Below, in pieces: positions 62,109-64,000 of a DNA stretch of 64,000 nt. This DNA comes from Streptomyces sp. JH14. GTDB lineage: Bacteria > Actinomycetota > Actinomycetes > Streptomycetales > Streptomycetaceae. A program made the translations under genes and the position numbers. Each line of letters starts with the position of its first letter. The stretch's first letter is position 1. The stretch covers positions 3,658,001-3,722,000 of the forward strand of contig NZ_JAJNEL010000001.1 of NCBI RefSeq assembly GCF_029428675.1, read 5' to 3'. The notes beneath the pieces are model-generated. The model saw nothing but the letters and a program-made list of their open reading frames with translations, made no database searches and had not been told where the DNA came from.

Positions 62109-63740
62109 ATGTCCTTTGCCTTCACGCCAGACAGCAGCCGGAGCCGAAGCCCTCGGCGCAGTCGGACCCGCAAGCGCGTTCTCACTGTCCTCGGCCTTCT
62201 GCTGGCCGCCTGGGTGGCGGCCTTCGGGATCGCCGCGGTGATTCCGTCGAAGGCGCTGGACGACCTCGACCCGCGCATCGCTTCGATCATGCGCAAGCCC
62301 GCCTACCCGCACGCCCAGTGGGCGATCTTCCAGCAGAACCCGGACAGCGGCGAGGTGGTGGAGTCGCGCAACGCCGACCAGTTCTTCGTGCCCGGATCCG
62401 TGGCCAAGCTGTTCGGCGTCAGCGGCACCTGGCGCACCCTCGGGGGCGATCACCAGTTCGTCACGCCGGTGCACGCCGTCGGGAAGCGCCAGGGCGCGAC
62501 CCTCGTCGGGGACCTGGATCTCGTCGCCCAGGGCGATCTGACCCTCGGCGGCCGTACGCGCCCGGACGGCACGGTCGCCTTCACGGACATCGACCACACC
62601 TACGCCGACGACATTCCCGGAGCCACGCTCACCGCACCCAACCCGCTGGCCGGCATCAATCAACTCGCCAAACAGGTACGGGCTTCGGGGATCACCAAGG
62701 TGGACGGCAACGTGATCGTGGACGCCCGGCTGTTCCGTCCCGATCCGTTGCTCGACCCGGCACCGACGCCGCTGATCATCAACGACAACCTGATCGACCT
62801 GCTCACCACCCCGGGCGACACTCCGGGCGCGCGCGCCCGGCTGGACTGGCGCCCGCACGTCGCGCCGTACAGCGTCAAGTCCACCGTCCGTACCGTCGCG
62901 GCCGGCAAGCCCACCGCCCTCAAGGTGAAGCCCTCCGCCGACGGCACCCGTATCCAGGTCTCCGGCACCATCGCCATCGATTCCGCCCCGGTCCTGCGGG
63001 TGTCGGACATCAAGGACCCGAACGCTTTCGGCCGTACCGCCCTGATCGAGGCACTGAAGCGGGCCGGGGTCGCGGTCACCGCCAAGGCCGTGGGACCCAA
63101 CCCGGCGGCCCGGCTGCCCCGCTCGTACGGGGGTGCGCCGGTGGTGGCCCGGTTCACCTCCCCGGCGTACGACTCGTACGCCCGGCTCATCTTCAAGGTG
63201 AGCCACAACCTCGGGGCCAACCTCGGGATCTGCCTCATGGCCGTCAGCACGGGCAGTTCCCGGTGCGCGGACGGCTTTCCCGTGCTCGAGAAGTTCCTGG
63301 GCAGCGCCAAGGTGGACCGCAAGTCGGTCCAGCTCTCCGACGGCCGCGGCGGCAATCCGGCCGACCGCGTCACACCCCGCGCCGTGGCCCAGCTCCTGAG
63401 GTACTGGCAAGGCACCTCCGAGGCGACCCGCTTCCGGGAGGCGCTGCCCACCCTGGGTGTCGACGGATCCCTCGCGTCGTCCTGCCGGAGCTGTCCCGCC
63501 CGCGGCAGAGTGTCCGCCAAAACGGGCACCGTCACGGAGGGTGACCTGCTCAACGAGCGTCTGGGCGTGGGCGCGGAGGCCGTCGCCGGGTATCTCGAGA
63601 CGCGCGAGGGGCGCCACGACGTGTTCTTCGCCGGGGTGAACGGTGCGTCCGCGTCCGATATCGACGGCGTGCTGGACATCGGCGACGACGTGGCCGACGT
63701 GGCCGCGTATCTCCAGGAGGCGACGAGCAGCAGGTCATGA
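62109..63740 (+). CDS. PBP4-type D-alanyl-D-alanine carboxypeptidase
   Basis: A 543-residue cell-wall enzyme. A basic N-terminus and one membrane helix (~25-45) anchor it outside the membrane. The penicillin-binding triad is SVAK, SHN and KTG, all intact, with the inserted domain of class C PBP4 proteins between the first two. It trims or opens peptidoglycan cross-links. GGTGGAG lies before the ATG at 62109. Confidence 0.93.
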   Translation: MSFAFTPDSSRSRSPRRSRTRKRVLTVLGLLLAAWVAAFGIAAVIPSKALDDLDPRIASIMRKPAYPHAQWAIFQQNPDSGEVVESRNADQFFVPGSVAKLFGVSGTWRTLGGDHQFVTPVHAVGKRQGATLVGDLDLVAQGDLTLGGRTRPDGTVAFTDIDHTYADDIPGATLTAPNPLAGINQLAKQVRASGITKVDGNVIVDARLFRPDPLLDPAPTPLIINDNLIDLLTTPGDTPGARARLDWRPHVAPYSVKSTVRTVAAGKPTALKVKPSADGTRIQVSGTIAIDSAPVLRVSDIKDPNAFGRTALIEALKRAGVAVTAKAVGPNPAARLPRSYGGAPVVARFTSPAYDSYARLIFKVSHNLGANLGICLMAVSTGSSRCADGFPVLEKFLGSAKVDRKSVQLSDGRGGNPADRVTPRAVAQLLRYWQGTSEATRFREALPTLGVDGSLASSCRSCPARGRVSAKTGTVTEGDLLNERLGVGAEAVAGYLETREGRHDVFFAGVNGASASDIDGVLDIGDDVADVAAYLQEATSSRS

Positions 63741-63804
63741 TGGTCGCCGCCCGGCTGCGGCCGCCCGAAAACGCCGGGGACGGCCGCGCGCCGGGCGGGA
63801 GACG

Positions 63805-64000
63805 TCAGGCGGTGGAGCAGGTGGTCCCGTCGAGCGTGAAGGCGGGCGGGTTTCCGGTGTTGCCGGTGTGGGTCGCCTGGAAGCCGATCTGGGTGGTGGC
63901 CCCCGGGGCGAGCGTGGCGTTGTACGAGGCCCCCCTGGCGGTCACGGCCCCCTGCCCGGGCTGTAGTTCGCGCCCCAGCCGGCGGTGATCGTCTGGCCCG
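63805..64000 (-). CDS. C-terminal end of a CBM2 carbohydrate-binding protein, apparently frameshifted
   Basis: Reading from the right edge, the minus strand gives QTITAGWGANYSPG and then, in another frame, GAVTARGASYNATLAPG followed by a stretch ending FTLDGTTCSTA and a stop at 63805. Together these make the C-terminal half of a family 2 cellulose-binding module with its conserved closing cysteine. The two frames meet at the five-C run at 63948-63952, where one more base would restore reading. The catalytic domain, if any, lies outside the window. Confidence 0.75.
   Translation of the reverse strand, partial: GPDDHRRLGRELQPGQGAVTARGASYNATLAPGATTQIGFQATHTGNTGNPPAFTLDGTTCSTA

Overview
The window is 64 kb of high-GC (roughly 72%) actinobacterial chromosome. 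Codon bias, GTG/TTG starts, leaderless-looking genes and the gene families (SAV_915, DUF6126, MAB_1171c, SpoIIE-type PP2C, crcB pairs) all point to Streptomyces or a close relative. It is ordinary chromosomal backbone with accessory cassettes. I see no rRNA, tRNA, CRISPR, insertion sequence, integrase or biosynthetic gene cluster.

Layout. 1-5 kb: start of metG, a TerF-like VWA protein with a repeat-rich Ala/Glu/Pro N-terminus, and an amino-acid permease coupled to an unknown gene. 5-12 kb: S4 RNA-binding protein, quinone-oxidoreductase-like enzyme, small membrane proteins, a MerR/PP2C fusion, a universal stress protein, and a flavin reductase/LLM monooxygenase pair. 11.8-13.2 kb: a DUF6126 mini-gene, then a tryptophanyl-tRNA synthetase behind a textbook transcription attenuator (leader peptide with tandem Trp codons). 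13.2-24.2 kb: an exonuclease, a K+-channel-like double-RCK protein, a 1620-residue AAA+ ATPase, a flotillin and an NfeD-like OB-fold membrane protein. 24.5-29.1 kb: PucR-type regulator, DHA2 drug exporter, DAP decarboxylase-like enzyme and a SAV_915 protein. 29.3-34.7 kb: TerB, BlaI repressor/M56 protease pair, KhtTU-like K+/H+ antiporter pair, peroxiredoxin and a hydrolase.

34.9-46.2 kb holds a SpoIIE-type phosphatase, an acetyltransferase, a polytopic membrane protein, a membrane molybdopterin oxidoreductase, a three-gene overlapping operon (GT2, DUF2064 transferase, methyltransferase), a two-component system and a sugar-nucleotide epimerase. It reads as a conserved envelope-glycoconjugate and redox neighbourhood. 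46.3-51.4 kb: an alkylsulfatase-like metallo-hydrolase and a compact operon XRE repressor / ImmA-IrrE protease / MAB_1171c membrane protein / catalytically degenerate PAP2 protein, preceded by a hairpin-dense non-coding stretch. 51.8-54.5 kb: a cold-shock block (MerR-like regulator, CspA, DEAD-box helicase). 54.6-56 kb: fluoride exporter operon crcB-DUF190-crcB. 56-64 kb: GT39-like mannosyltransferase opposite a polyprenol-phosphate mannose synthase, a secreted TAP-like peptidase, a phosphoribosyltransferase, a HAD phosphatase, a PBP4-type DD-peptidase and the end of a CBM2 protein that appears frameshifted.

The best candidates for a second look are the NfeD/flotillin/giant-ATPase module, the XRE/ImmA/MAB_1171c/PAP2 cassette, the trpS attenuator, and the MerR-phosphatase fusion with its operator-in-spacer promoter. 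Functions are assigned by reading motifs and family resemblance only; no searches were run.
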